Assembly: GCA_964518765.1 (NCBI GenBank)
Contig: CAZFJC010000003.1
Location: 62,001-126,000, forward strand
Reading direction: 5' to 3'
Length of the DNA: 64,000 nucleotides
Origin: CAZPNX01 sp964518765
Lineage (GTDB): Bacteria > Edwardsbacteria > AC1 > EtOH8
How positions within the stretch are numbered: position 1 is the stretch's first letter; each line of letters starts with the position of its first letter. Below are positions 14,796 to 24,143 of this stretch, one piece after another. The position numbers and the translations under genes are program-made. The notes under the pieces are model-generated. The model saw nothing but the letters and a program-made list of their open reading frames with translations. It was not told the origin of the DNA and did not search any database.

Positions 14796-16838
14796 ATGGA
14801 AAAAAACCGAGAGCTTTTCCGTATTATGGATAAAAGACAGGCGAAAAAAGAGATCGACAAACTAAAGGCAGAGATCGCCTACCACGACCACCGCTACTAC
14901 GTGCTGGCCAAGCCCGCCATCTCCGACCGAGAATACGACCGGCTGATGGCACGGCTGGCCGAACTGGAGGCGCAATACCCGGACCTGGTGGCCCCGGATT
15001 CCCCCACCCAGAGGGTGGCCGGAGGACCATTGGATGGGTTTCGTCAGTTCCCCCACAGCGTGGCCATGCTGTCGCTGGACAACACCTACAGCCGCCAGGA
15101 TCTGCTGGAATTCGACGCCCGGGTAAGGAAAGGGCTTGAGGGGCAGAGCTATGGATATATAGTGGAGCTGAAGATAGACGGGGTAGCGGTGGCCCTGCGC
15201 TACCGTGAGGGCAGGTTCCTGCAGGGGCTGACCCGCGGCGACGGCCACCTCGGGGACGACATCACCGCCAACCTGAAGACGGTCCGGGCGGTGCCGCTGG
15301 TCCTGCCTGCCAGGTCGGTGGAGCTGGCCGACATCGAGGTGCGGGGCGAAGTCTTCCTGCCGCTGGCCGAGTTCGAACGCCTAAATCGCGCGCGCCGGGA
15401 GGAGGGCGAGGAGCCATTCGCCAATCCGCGCAACGCGGCCGCCGGGACGCTCAAGCAACTGGATCCGAAGGTGGTGGCCGCCAGGCGGCTCTCCCTTTTC
15501 GTCTACGGGGCGGCCAGGCCGCCGAAGGGATGTCTGTCGCACGGAGAGCTTTTGGAGGAGCTGAAGAAGGGAGGCTTTCCGGTCAACCCGCATTCAAAGG
15601 CCTGCCGGAACATCGGCCAGGTGATCGAATATTGCAACAGCTGGGAGGAAAAAAGGGACGGGCTGAACTACGAGACCGATGGCATGGTAATCAAGGTAGA
15701 CTCCTTCGCCCAGCAGAGGGCCTTGGGGGCCACCAGCCACTCGCCGCGCTGGGCCATCGCCTACAAGTTTCCGGCCCGCCGGGCGACCACGGTGCTTCAG
15801 GGGGTCGAGTATAGCGTGGGCCGCACCGGTGCGGTGACCCCGGTGGCCCTGCTGGAACCGGTGAAACTGTCGGGGACCACCGTCTCCCGGGCCACCCTGC
15901 ACAACCAGGACGAGCTCAGGCGCAAGGGACTGCACTACGGGGACACGGTGGTCATCGAGAAGGCCGGGGAGATCATACCCCAGGTGGTGGAGGCGGTGGC
16001 GGCAAAGAGGGCGGCGGACGCCAAGCCAGTGGCCATGCCTAAAAACTGCCCGGCATGCGGCAGCCTTTTGGTCCGCAGCCAGGAGGAGGCGGCGGTGAGG
16101 TGCCAGAACATGGCCTGCCCGGCCCAGGTGCGGGGGCGCATCCAGCATTTCGCCTCTCGCGGGGCTATGGACATCGAGGGCTTGGGGCCGGCTATGGTGG
16201 AGGCTCTGGTCGTATCGGGGATGGTGCGCGATTGCGGGGACCTTTACTACTTGGATCCGAAAAAGCTTGTCCGTCTGGAGCGGATGGCCGAGAAGTCTGC
16301 AGACAATCTTCTGAAGGCCATTGAAAAAAGCAAGCAGGCCCCGCTGTGGAGGCTGGTGCACGGGCTGGGGATCCTGCATGTGGGATCGGCCGCCGCCAGG
16401 CTGCTGGCCCGGCGCTTCGGGAGCCTGGAGGCGCTGTCGCAGGCAGGCTACGAGCAGATCGCGGGGATCCACGGGCTGGGGCCGGCCGTTGCCCAAAGCA
16501 TCGTCGATTTCTTTCGCAGCCCGGAGAACCGAAGGGTTATAAAAAAGCTGGAGGCAGCCGGTGTCCGGACAAGCGAGGCCGTCGGGGCCACAAGGGAAGG
16601 CGCTTTCCAGGGGATGACGGTGGTGTTGACCGGCGGGCTTGACGGATTTACCCGGGAGGAGGCGGCCGAGCTGATCGCCGCCCAGGGCGGTCAGGTGACA
16701 GGCTCGGTCAGCAGGAGGACTTCGCTGGTAGTGGCCGGGCGGGAACCCGGCTCCAAGTACCAGAAGGCTTTATCGCTGGGCGTCAGGGTAATAGACGAAG
16801 AGGAGTTTAAGAAGATGCTCGGAGGCCAGGCGGGTTGA
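14796..16838 (+). CDS. ligA: NAD-dependent DNA ligase
   Basis: The 680-residue protein has every LigA module. The NAD-binding Ia domain (YHDHRYYVLAKPAISDREYD) is followed by the adenylation domain with the catalytic lysine in ELKIDGVA (about residue 128), then an OB fold, a four-cysteine zinc finger (CPACGSLL and CQNMACPAQ), helix-hairpin-helix repeats (GLGILHVGSAAARLL, IHGLGPAVAQSI) and a C-terminal BRCT domain (GMTVVLTGGLDGFTREEA). It seals nicks during replication and repair. Two in-frame ATGs, 14796 and 14826, are possible starts; neither has a strong ribosome-binding site. The stop overlaps the next start. Confidence 0.96.
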   Translation: MEKNRELFRIMDKRQAKKEIDKLKAEIAYHDHRYYVLAKPAISDREYDRLMARLAELEAQYPDLVAPDSPTQRVAGGPLDGFRQFPHSVAMLSLDNTYSRQDLLEFDARVRKGLEGQSYGYIVELKIDGVAVALRYREGRFLQGLTRGDGHLGDDITANLKTVRAVPLVLPARSVELADIEVRGEVFLPLAEFERLNRARREEGEEPFANPRNAAAGTLKQLDPKVVAARRLSLFVYGAARPPKGCLSHGELLEELKKGGFPVNPHSKACRNIGQVIEYCNSWEEKRDGLNYETDGMVIKVDSFAQQRALGATSHSPRWAIAYKFPARRATTVLQGVEYSVGRTGAVTPVALLEPVKLSGTTVSRATLHNQDELRRKGLHYGDTVVIEKAGEIIPQVVEAVAAKRAADAKPVAMPKNCPACGSLLVRSQEEAAVRCQNMACPAQVRGRIQHFASRGAMDIEGLGPAMVEALVVSGMVRDCGDLYYLDPKKLVRLERMAEKSADNLLKAIEKSKQAPLWRLVHGLGILHVGSAAARLLARRFGSLEALSQAGYEQIAGIHGLGPAVAQSIVDFFRSPENRRVIKKLEAAGVRTSEAVGATREGAFQGMTVVLTGGLDGFTREEAAELIAAQGGQVTGSVSRRTSLVVAGREPGSKYQKALSLGVRVIDEEEFKKMLGGQAG

Positions 16839-18073
16839 GTCGGTTTTCATTGACATCGATTAGGGCTGACATCCTGGTTATTGGAGGAGCCGGGACAGCC
16901 AGGCTGATCAGGGACGGAGAATTGGTATATGACGGCCGGGGCATCATCAATTATTGCGGCCCCGGGAGGGCGTCGGCCGAAGGAGCCCGGCGACTCTCGC
17001 TGCCTCCTCGGGCGGTGGTCATCCCGGGGTTGATGGACGGACACACCCACCTGTCCCAATACCACGTCCGGGGACGGACCGGCCACACCCTGATGCAATG
17101 GCTGTCGGGCTACGTATTCCCGGCCGAGGCCGCGTTCCGGAACAGAGACTACGCCCGGAGGGTGGCCCTCTCTTTTTACCGACGGCTGCTGTCCAACGGG
17201 GTGACCATGGCCGCGGTTTACAGCAATTACATAGAGGGAGCCATGGCGGCCGCGGACGCGGCCCGGGAGATGGGCATCAGGGCGGTGGTGGGCCTGACCT
17301 TAATGGACAGGAACGTGCCACCTAGCCTTAGGCAAAGGCCGGAGCAGGCGCTGGAGGATTGCCGCCGAGTATTCCAGTGGATACGAAAAATCGGCGGCGG
17401 GCGGCTGTGGTTCTCGGCCAACCCCCGCTTCGCCCCGGCCTGCAGCCCGAGATTTTTGGGGATGATAGGCAGATTCGTCCGAGAGACCGGATGCTATGTG
17501 CAGACGCATCTTTCAGAGAACGAGAGAGAGATCGCCTTGGTAAAGAGGCTTTTTCCCCAGGAGGGGAGCTATACAGAGATTTACGATCGTTTCGGCCTAC
17601 TCGGGCCCAAGACGTTGTTGGCCCACTGCATCCATCTTTCGGCCCGGGAAAGAAGCATTATCCGGAAAAGAGGATGCGCTGTGGTCCACTGCCCATCGGC
17701 AAACCTTTTCCTGCACTCCGGCCGTTTTCCCATAGAGCATTGGAAGGATTACCCCAAGCTGTGCCTGGGGACCGACGTCGGCGCCGGGCCTTCTTTCTCC
17801 ATGCTGGACACCATGCGCGACGCCTACTTCGTCAACTGTCAGACACCGGAGGCCTTGTTCCGACTGGCCACCAGGGGCGGGGCCGGGGCGCTGGGCTTGG
17901 AATCTTACTTGGGCGGCCTGGGGCGGGGCCGGCAGGCGGATTTCTCGGTAGTGACGGTCGGTGAAAGAGGAAAAAGGAATTGCCGCGAGCTGCTGTCGGA
18001 TCTGATATTCAAATGGGACCAGGTGAGGTTCCGCCGGGTGTTCGTGGCCGGCCGGGAGGTTTTCAGAAGTTGA
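16835..18073 (+). CDS. Guanine deaminase-like amidohydrolase
   Basis: The 412-residue protein is a metal-dependent amidohydrolase of the guanine/SAH deaminase group. Metal and catalytic motifs are VIPGLMDGHTHLSQY, YVQTHLSENEREI, LLAHCIHLS, VVHCPSANLFLHSG and CLGTDVGAGPSFSM. The last two closely match guanine deaminase, which converts guanine to xanthine, so that is the best call; a related aminohydrolase is possible. The start is TTG at 16835, overlapping the ligA stop (TTGA), which suggests coupling. No purine genes are nearby to support the substrate. A strong hairpin follows. Confidence 0.8.
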   Translation: MSRFSLTSIRADILVIGGAGTARLIRDGELVYDGRGIINYCGPGRASAEGARRLSLPPRAVVIPGLMDGHTHLSQYHVRGRTGHTLMQWLSGYVFPAEAAFRNRDYARRVALSFYRRLLSNGVTMAAVYSNYIEGAMAAADAAREMGIRAVVGLTLMDRNVPPSLRQRPEQALEDCRRVFQWIRKIGGGRLWFSANPRFAPACSPRFLGMIGRFVRETGCYVQTHLSENEREIALVKRLFPQEGSYTEIYDRFGLLGPKTLLAHCIHLSARERSIIRKRGCAVVHCPSANLFLHSGRFPIEHWKDYPKLCLGTDVGAGPSFSMLDTMRDAYFVNCQTPEALFRLATRGGAGALGLESYLGGLGRGRQADFSVVTVGERGKRNCRELLSDLIFKWDQVRFRRVFVAGREVFRS

Positions 18074-18103
18074 CAAGACTAAAGGGTAGAGTGGTTTGGA
18101 TAA

Positions 18104-18137
18104 ACGAAGAAGCGGCCCAAACGGGCCGCTTCTTCGT
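18104..18137. terminator. Bidirectional terminator hairpin
   Basis: A perfect stem of at least 13 pairs (18106-18118 with 18123-18135, loop AAAC) lies between the convergent deaminase gene and the lipoprotein gene. The minus-strand exit is TTTAT-rich; the plus-strand exit lacks a T run. Confidence 0.75.
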
Positions 18138-18150
18138 GTCGCCGGAGCGA

Positions 18151-18966
18151 CTACCAGTTGAACGGATACTGGGTGGCGTAGCCGACTATGGTGTAATAGC
18201 CGGTTCCGTCGTTGTTGAAGACGTAATTGACGAAGACGGTGCCGTTGAGGCTGGCCGAGCCTGTTCCCGAGCCGTTGGTGAAGGTGAAGCTGCCGGAAAC
18301 CCCGTAGTTGCTGGTGTAGTCGAACTGGCCGGAGCAGGTCCTGGGGGTGGTATCCCAGCCGCTGCCGGTGACATCGGACCAGGTGTAGCGCCAGTAGTAA
18401 ACGTTAACGGCGGCGATGCTGTATCCCAGATACCAACCTCCGGTGAAAATATTGGACGAAGGCTCGGTGCAGTAGGCCGAATATTCCATTACCGTGTCCT
18501 TGGCGGCCCCCATAGCCAAATTATACTCCCAATCGACCCGTGGTGTCGTCGCCAGCGAGTCATATTTCGCCCAAACATACATCGACATGGTCAAAGTATC
18601 CAAAACCCGGAAGTAGTACCAGTCTGGGGTAGCCGGATTGTTCCAATAATTGGCGTGGGAGGCGGCATAGTGCCATCCGGTGGTGTCCCATTTTGAGGCG
18701 GTGGCGGGAACAGCGAATTTGCCCTGAAGCGACTTGGGCTGGCTGGTGCCGGGGTTCCAACCAGAGAGGCCTCCGGAGAAGCCGCTGGCGAAACTGATGG
18801 CGTCCAGGCCGTTGCTGGTTACTCCCTGGGCGTAGGTGACCGACTGGGCCGGCGGGGTGGTAGTGGTCACCGGAGTGGTCGGGTTATCCTTTTTGCTGCA
18901 GCCGACGGCAAAGGTTACTGCCAGGGCCAGGGCCAGCGCCAGAAGAATCCGGGATGCGTTTTTCAT
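18151..18966 (-). CDS. Hypothetical secreted lipoprotein
   Basis: The 271-residue product has a signal peptide ending in FAVGCSKK, an SPII lipobox, then a threonine/proline-rich linker (NPTTPVTTTTPPAQ) of the kind that tethers a domain to the outer membrane. The mature domain is rich in tyrosine, tryptophan, serine and glycine and looks all-beta (WYYFRVLDTLTMSMYVWAKY). I do not recognise a family. A strong ribosome-binding site (AAGGAGG) precedes ATG 18966, and a near-consensus promoter lies just upstream, so it is probably a highly expressed single-gene unit. Confidence 0.85.
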   Translation of the reverse strand: MKNASRILLALALALAVTFAVGCSKKDNPTTPVTTTTPPAQSVTYAQGVTSNGLDAISFASGFSGGLSGWNPGTSQPKSLQGKFAVPATASKWDTTGWHYAASHANYWNNPATPDWYYFRVLDTLTMSMYVWAKYDSLATTPRVDWEYNLAMGAAKDTVMEYSAYCTEPSSNIFTGGWYLGYSIAAVNVYYWRYTWSDVTGSGWDTTPRTCSGQFDYTSNYGVSGSFTFTNGSGTGSASLNGTVFVNYVFNNDGTGYYTIVGYATQYPFNW

Positions 18967-19006
18967 AATTCCTCCTTTTTATTTATGGTTTTTTTCGCTC
19001 AGATAA

Positions 19007-19035
19007 AATTTAACATAGCCCAGATTTCTTGTCAA
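19007..19035 (-). promoter_or_regulatory. Sigma70 promoter of the lipoprotein gene
   Basis: On the minus strand a perfect TTGACA (19030-19035) and TAAATT (19007-19012) are 17 bases apart. Confidence 0.75.
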
Positions 19036-19056
19036 GAGAATGCCGGGGTCTTGACG

Positions 19057-21063
19057 TCAGAAGCCGAACATGACTCCGGCCTGAACCGAGGCGGTTATGT
19101 TATTGGCGTCGTAATGCCCGACATTGTATTTTTTAGTTGCCAGATATCCGCCGGAAGCCTCGAGAAATATCTGAAAAGACTCCTTTACGTTATAACTGGC
19201 CCCCAGCGTCAAACCAGCGTGCGGCGACAGGTCCTCCTGGCTGGACAGGGGGGTGCCGAAATCCTTATAGATGGTGATAGTGTCCATCTCGTTGCTCCAG
19301 GAGACCGCCCCGGCGAAGGCCTGGAAATACGGCGCGATCTTGAGCTCCGGCCAGGGGCAGGCCCTGGCCAGCACGGCCCCGGACAGCAGGGTTGTCTGGT
19401 AGTCCTGGCCGCGCGGCTCGAAGGCCTGGTCGAAGATGCAGCCCACCTGGGCATAGCCGGCCTGGGCCCCCAGGCTCAACCGATCGTTCAAGCTGAAAAG
19501 AAACCTGGCGCCTCCTGCGGGGCCGATGGTCGACATATCCCATTCGCCACCCAAAAGCTTGACGGCCCCGAGGTAAGGCCCGGCCCAGAAGCGTCTGGTC
19601 GGCCGGCAGACCAGGTCGAGAATGGTGGTGGTCGGGTTGTCGGCCCGATCCCTCGAGACCACGGTCAGCTTGTTCGGCCCCGGCACCAGGGCGGCCTGGT
19701 GGGAGAAACGGCCCGATCGATCCGGCCAGACCTCGGTGCCGTTGACGTTGACTATGGATCCGGGATCGGTGGTCCCGGTGACCAGCACCATCCCACGGTC
19801 CACCCTTTTCCCGGGCTGCGGGGCGATGATGTTGAGCTTCGGGCCGTCCAGTTTCCGGCGCACCTCGGCCGAGCGCATGGGCCAGGGCTGACCCTCGAAA
19901 CCCAGGGAATCCACCGAGAGAAGCTGCCAGTAAAGACGATCGACCTTCTGAGCCGGAATCTGATGTTGCCGGTCGGCGGTGATGACGTCGGCCAATACAT
20001 CGTTCAGATCGGCGTCGCGGGCCACCACCAGCCGGGTCCTGGCCCCCGGAACCGGTTCCCACTCGAAGACGAACTGACGGGGCCGATCCGGATTGTAGAA
20101 CAGGGTGTCGTTGGCCGCCGGTTTTTTGGGCATGGGCGGCTTAGGCAGATCCACCGGAGGTTCCGGTGCTCTTCCTGCCAGGCAAAGGCAGCCTTGGCCG
20201 GCCGGGACCGGTTTGTCCATTGAGCCGGCAGTGTTTCCCCGGAATAGCACCTCGTCCTCCCAGACGGATAGCAGGGCAGCCTGGTCAGGCCGGGATTCCA
20301 GGACGAATTCTGTCCCTCGGATGCCGGCCACCGCAGTCGGGGTGGACAGGGTGAACTTCTCGCGCCTTAATTGCAGCTTGGCCATCTTGGCCGAGATCTT
20401 GCCTAGGACCAGTGAGAGGTCGGTGGCCGCCTCCTGACCCCCTTCCTCCAGTGCCATACGGTCGATGACCAGGCTGGTCTTGGGGCGCATCCTGACCTTG
20501 CCGCCGTTGTCGAAGGTGATCTCCAGCCGGCCGGTGGAGTCGGTGGCTAGCTCGTCCATGACCGTCAGCACCCGGCCCGGCTCCAGAGGCTCCCAGCGGC
20601 TGATCCCCTGCTTGCGGACATAGGCGTTGCCTGTCAGAAAGCTGATCCTGGCGGTGCGGATCCGGGAAAGGACGGTCACCTCCACCCGCCGGTTCTGGGC
20701 CCGGCCCTCGGCCGTGAAGTTGTCGGCCTTGGGAAGCTGATGTCCGTAGCCCTTGGCGCTTATCTGCGAGGCCGGGATGTGCAGCCGAGAAATCAGATGG
20801 CGTTTCACCGAATCGGCCCGACGCTGGGAGAGGATGCGGTTGGCCGAGGCGTTGCCCCTATTGTCGGTGTGGCCGGCAATCTCCACCCTGGCGCCCGAGG
20901 CTTTAAGGAACCTGGCCAGGGAGTCTAACGCCGGGTAGGTGGCCGGGTCGATGGCCGCGCTGCCGGTGCGGAATCTGATGTTGGAGAACTCGAACTTGAC
21001 GGGTTGAGAAAACGCCGGCAAAGCCGCAAACAGCAAGGTCAGAACAAAAGAGATCCTTTTCAT
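19057..21063 (-). CDS. OmpA-FecR-beta-barrel multidomain outer-membrane protein
   Basis: The 668-residue protein starts with a signal peptide (cleavage near AFSQP). An OmpA-like peptidoglycan-binding domain spans about residues 24-134 (VEIAGHTDNRG, SQRRADSVKRHL, GRAQNRRVEVTV). A FecR-like domain follows at about 140-290 (RLEITFDNGGKVRMRPKTSL, STPTAVAGIRGTEFV). Residues about 395-475 resemble an Ig-like domain (VTGTTDPGSIVNVNGTEV), and the last 180 residues look like an OMP beta-barrel ending in phenylalanine (QAGVMFGF). OmpA domains are usually C-terminal, so this order is unusual. It may link peptidoglycan, a periplasmic ligand-binding module and the outer membrane; function unknown. Confidence 0.88.
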   Translation of the reverse strand: MKRISFVLTLLFAALPAFSQPVKFEFSNIRFRTGSAAIDPATYPALDSLARFLKASGARVEIAGHTDNRGNASANRILSQRRADSVKRHLISRLHIPASQISAKGYGHQLPKADNFTAEGRAQNRRVEVTVLSRIRTARISFLTGNAYVRKQGISRWEPLEPGRVLTVMDELATDSTGRLEITFDNGGKVRMRPKTSLVIDRMALEEGGQEAATDLSLVLGKISAKMAKLQLRREKFTLSTPTAVAGIRGTEFVLESRPDQAALLSVWEDEVLFRGNTAGSMDKPVPAGQGCLCLAGRAPEPPVDLPKPPMPKKPAANDTLFYNPDRPRQFVFEWEPVPGARTRLVVARDADLNDVLADVITADRQHQIPAQKVDRLYWQLLSVDSLGFEGQPWPMRSAEVRRKLDGPKLNIIAPQPGKRVDRGMVLVTGTTDPGSIVNVNGTEVWPDRSGRFSHQAALVPGPNKLTVVSRDRADNPTTTILDLVCRPTRRFWAGPYLGAVKLLGGEWDMSTIGPAGGARFLFSLNDRLSLGAQAGYAQVGCIFDQAFEPRGQDYQTTLLSGAVLARACPWPELKIAPYFQAFAGAVSWSNEMDTITIYKDFGTPLSSQEDLSPHAGLTLGASYNVKESFQIFLEASGGYLATKKYNVGHYDANNITASVQAGVMFGF

Positions 21064-21118
21064 GGCGTGCTCCGGATTTATGTTCGATCGTTTTGTATTT
21101 TTTGTATAGATACGGACG

Positions 21119-22177
21119 CTAGTTCCTTAAAACACGGCCCAAGCGGCCGAGGGCCAAGCGCATCAGCCGGATGGTTCGGGCCACGTCTCCGAGGCTGGCC
21201 AGGCCGACCGGCGAGTGGATGTAGCGGCAGGCCACGGCCACCACCGCCGTCCTCACCCCGCCGGCGGCCAGGTGTATCCTGCCGGCATCGGTGCCGCCGA
21301 TGCCCGGCCTTTTCATCTGAATGGGGATCCGCCCCTGTCTGGCAGAATCTTCCAAAAGACTCACTAACCCACGATCGCAGAAGACCGATCGGTCCATCAG
21401 GGTTATGACCGGGCCCTTGCCCATGGCCGGCACGCTTCCCTGTCCCGAGCCCTTGGGCTGGGGGAAGTCGGCAGCCCCGGTCCCCTCCAGCACAAAGGCC
21501 AGGTCCGGCTTCGGGTGGTGGGCCACCACCGAGGCGCCGCGCAGCCCCACCTCCTCCTGAACGGTGAAGGCGGCGCACAGGTCGAAGGGATAGCGATTTT
21601 TAAGCAGTTCGAGGATAATATAGCAGCCGATCCGGTCGTCCAAGGCCTTGGCCTTGATGGCCTCGCCGCGGCGCTCGGTGGCGGTGTCGAAGCAAGCCAG
21701 GTCGCCGGGCAAGGCCAGGGACTGAGCCTCCTCCTGGCTCGAGGCTCCGATATCTATGGCCAGCTCCTCGGCCGAGGGGGGTTTCTCTCGGTCGGTGCGC
21801 CGGCGAAGGAAATGGACCGGCCAGATGCCGATGACGCCGGGCACCTGCTTTTTGCCGACCAGCACCCGTTTGGCCGGCAGAAGACGGTCGTCGATGCCGC
21901 CCACCTTGGCGAAGCGTAGGTAGCCGGACTTGTCGATGTGGGTGATCATCAGGCCCACCTCGTCCATGTGGGCCGCCAGCATCACCAACCTTCTCCTACC
22001 GCCTCGGGCCGCGCCCTTCTTGAAGGCGATCAGGTTGCCCAAGGCGTCGATCCTCACCGTGTCGGCCAGAGGTTCTACCCTTTGACGCAGGAGCTTTCGC
22101 ACCGCGGACTCGCCGCCGCTGACGCCCGGGGCCTGGGTCAATTCGCCAAGAAACTTTATATCCAGCGCCATGATCAA
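21119..22177 (-). CDS. M42 family metallopeptidase, second paralogue
   Basis: The 352-residue protein has the M42 motifs LAAHMDEVGLMI, KALDDRIGCY, TVQEEVGLRGA, LEGTGAADFP and a late CRYIHSPVGLA. These provide the dinuclear metal site and the catalytic glutamate, so it should be an active cytosolic aminopeptidase. The start ATG at 22177 overlaps the stop of the upstream M42 gene by four bases (ATGA), so the pair is cotranslated. A tandem M42 pair suggests a mixed-subunit or specificity-diversified peptidase, as M42 enzymes form dodecamers. Confidence 0.92.
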   Translation of the reverse strand: MIMALDIKFLGELTQAPGVSGGESAVRKLLRQRVEPLADTVRIDALGNLIAFKKGAARGGRRRLVMLAAHMDEVGLMITHIDKSGYLRFAKVGGIDDRLLPAKRVLVGKKQVPGVIGIWPVHFLRRRTDREKPPSAEELAIDIGASSQEEAQSLALPGDLACFDTATERRGEAIKAKALDDRIGCYIILELLKNRYPFDLCAAFTVQEEVGLRGASVVAHHPKPDLAFVLEGTGAADFPQPKGSGQGSVPAMGKGPVITLMDRSVFCDRGLVSLLEDSARQGRIPIQMKRPGIGGTDAGRIHLAAGGVRTAVVAVACRYIHSPVGLASLGDVARTIRLMRLALGRLGRVLRN

Positions 22178-23283
22178 TCCTTCCAGGAAAGGTCGATAGT
22201 GCCCAGGTCGGCTATGAATGAAGCCACAAGGCGGGACAGGCGGTCGATGTCGGCCAGAGAGGCCGTCTCCACCGGCGTATGCATGTAACGCACCGGGACG
22301 CCCACCAGGCCGGTGGGAATGCCGGACCCGGCCACCTGGATGTCTACGGCGTCGGTGCCCGAGTTGCCGGCCAAAGGTTCTATCTGAAAAGGTATCTCCA
22401 GGCGCTTGGCCGTCTGGACCAGTCTGTCGGAAACCGCCGGGTGGATGTTGGGCCCGATAGCGATCGCCGGTCCCTTGCCCAGGGCAAAGGTCCTGTGTTC
22501 CGGGGCCAGCGGCATGTCAGCGTGGGTGACGTCCAGGACGATGGCCAGGTCGGGACGTACGCGGAAGGCCGAGGACGACGCGCCAAGAAACCCCAAACCC
22601 GCCTCCTCTTGGGCAGTGGCCACGGCATAGACGTCCCAGGGGAACCGCATGTTCCCCAGCAGGGCCAGGGCCCGAACCAGAGCTGCCAGACAGGCGCGAT
22701 CGTCCATAGCCTTGGCCGAGACCCGGCCGCCGTGAAGCTCGACCAGCCTGCCGCGGATGGTGATAGTATCGCCGAGGGACACCAAGGAGAGCACTTTCTT
22801 TTTTGAAATTCCCAGGTCGATGTAGAGATCGGCCATAGGCACTATCGATTCCTTCTCCGTAGAGCTCTGGTAGTGCGGCGGCTTGGCTCCGATGACGCCC
22901 GGCAGCTCCAAGCCAGGCCTGGAACCGGGATGCAACAGGACCTCCTGGCCCAGGAGCACCCTGGGGTCGAAACCACCGATCTGGGTGAAGCGGAGATAGC
23001 CGCCGTCCTCGATCCCGGACACCATCAGGCCGATCTCGTCGAGATGGGCGGCCAGCAGCAGCTTCTTCCCTGACGGTCGGAGATCGTTGGCCTTCTTGAA
23101 GGCGACCACGCTTCCCACCCGGTCGGTGACCACTTGGTCGGCCAGCGGCTCCAGCAGAGCGGCCAGGGCCCGGCCGGCCCGGCCCTCGTGCCCCGAGGGG
23201 CCAGGAGGCTGGGTGAGCCGTCCCAGGACATCCAGCAGATCGCGCCCGTTTTTTCCATGTTCCGCCAGAGGCGGTTGGCTCAT
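22174..23283 (-). CDS. M42 family metallopeptidase, third paralogue
   Basis: The 369-residue protein has M42 motifs LLAAHLDEIGLMV, AKAMDDRACLAAL, ATAQEEAGLGFLGA, LDVTHADMP and VPVRYMHTPVE. ATG 23283 was chosen over an in-frame start at 23400 because AGGAAT precedes it and the longer form would overlap the EFR1 gene with an unrelated N-terminus. It diverges from its neighbour, for example in AQEEAGLGFLG versus VQEEVGLRGA, so the pair is an old duplication. It is located between the EFR1 gene (14-base gap) and the second M42 gene. Confidence 0.92.
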   Translation of the reverse strand: MSQPPLAEHGKNGRDLLDVLGRLTQPPGPSGHEGRAGRALAALLEPLADQVVTDRVGSVVAFKKANDLRPSGKKLLLAAHLDEIGLMVSGIEDGGYLRFTQIGGFDPRVLLGQEVLLHPGSRPGLELPGVIGAKPPHYQSSTEKESIVPMADLYIDLGISKKKVLSLVSLGDTITIRGRLVELHGGRVSAKAMDDRACLAALVRALALLGNMRFPWDVYAVATAQEEAGLGFLGASSSAFRVRPDLAIVLDVTHADMPLAPEHRTFALGKGPAIAIGPNIHPAVSDRLVQTAKRLEIPFQIEPLAGNSGTDAVDIQVAGSGIPTGLVGVPVRYMHTPVETASLADIDRLSRLVASFIADLGTIDLSWKD

Positions 23284-23297
23284 GTCGATTCCTCTCC

Positions 23298-24128
23298 CTA
23301 GAGCAGATTTGACAAAAGTTTCCTTAGGTAATGGCCGGAAAGCAAACGCAGGGGCACCCAGTTGCAGCGGATGGCCCCCTGGGGACAGATGCGGTGGCAA
23401 TGATAGCAGTAGATGCAGCCTTTATCCGATATGACCGGAAGTCCCTCCATTCTGATGATCCCCTGGGGGCAGGCCTGGACGCAAAGCCCGCAGCGGACGC
23501 AAAGCTTTGCATCGATAATTTTATGAGGCAGCAGGCCGTAGCGCTCCATGAGACGCAGGCCTCGGCCGCTGAACAGGCTCGAGAAGAGGCGGGCGACGAT
23601 GGAGTCGGAAAACCCGGGCTTGGGAGCAGCTTCGGCTTTAACGAAAAGAGCGGCCCTTTTTAACATATCGGCGGCGAAAAGCTTGGCCTTTTTCAGGTCA
23701 CCGCTATCCGGGTGGCCCTGGGCGATCAAGGGACGCCGGTCGGCATAGGGCGGGAAAGTGTCCACCCCCAGACAGCCGAAGGAACCGATGGCGGCCAGGC
23801 CCCGGGCGGAGGCCAACCGCCCTAGCCGTGAGAAAACGTCCCCTGGGGTGCCGCCATGGGTGACGAAGATGAAAAAAGGCTTGGCCCGGCCGCCTCCATC
23901 CTGTCGGGGAGCATCTAAGAGGAACTTGCGGACAATCAAAGGCTCCCTGAAATAGAAGGCCGGGCAGCCCAGGCCGATCAAGTCGTAGCGGCAGAGATCG
24001 GCCGGATTCGTCTCCTCCAGCCGGTATAGGGCGCAAAAACCCAAGGATGCGGCCAGGACCTCCTGCACCGCTTCGGCCACCTGGCGGGTGTTGCCGGTCT
24101 GGGAGAAATAGACTACGCAGGCTCTCAT
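23298..24128 (-). CDS. EFR1-type flavodoxin/ferredoxin fusion
   Basis: The 276-residue protein has an N-terminal flavodoxin-like FMN domain (VVYFSQTGNTRQVAEAV, residues 5-21; FVTHGGTPGDVF) and a C-terminal ferredoxin domain with two [4Fe-4S] motifs, CVRCGLCVQACPQG and CIYCYHCHRICPQG. This is the EFR1 (EFR1 family ferrodoxin) architecture, a cytoplasmic electron carrier of unknown partner found in anaerobes. It sits between trpS and the M42 pair with small gaps, probably in one operon. Its presence supports an anaerobic or facultative lifestyle. Confidence 0.9.
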   Translation of the reverse strand: MRACVVYFSQTGNTRQVAEAVQEVLAASLGFCALYRLEETNPADLCRYDLIGLGCPAFYFREPLIVRKFLLDAPRQDGGGRAKPFFIFVTHGGTPGDVFSRLGRLASARGLAAIGSFGCLGVDTFPPYADRRPLIAQGHPDSGDLKKAKLFAADMLKRAALFVKAEAAPKPGFSDSIVARLFSSLFSGRGLRLMERYGLLPHKIIDAKLCVRCGLCVQACPQGIIRMEGLPVISDKGCIYCYHCHRICPQGAIRCNWVPLRLLSGHYLRKLLSNLL

Positions 24129-24143
24129 ATCCTGGGGTCCGGG

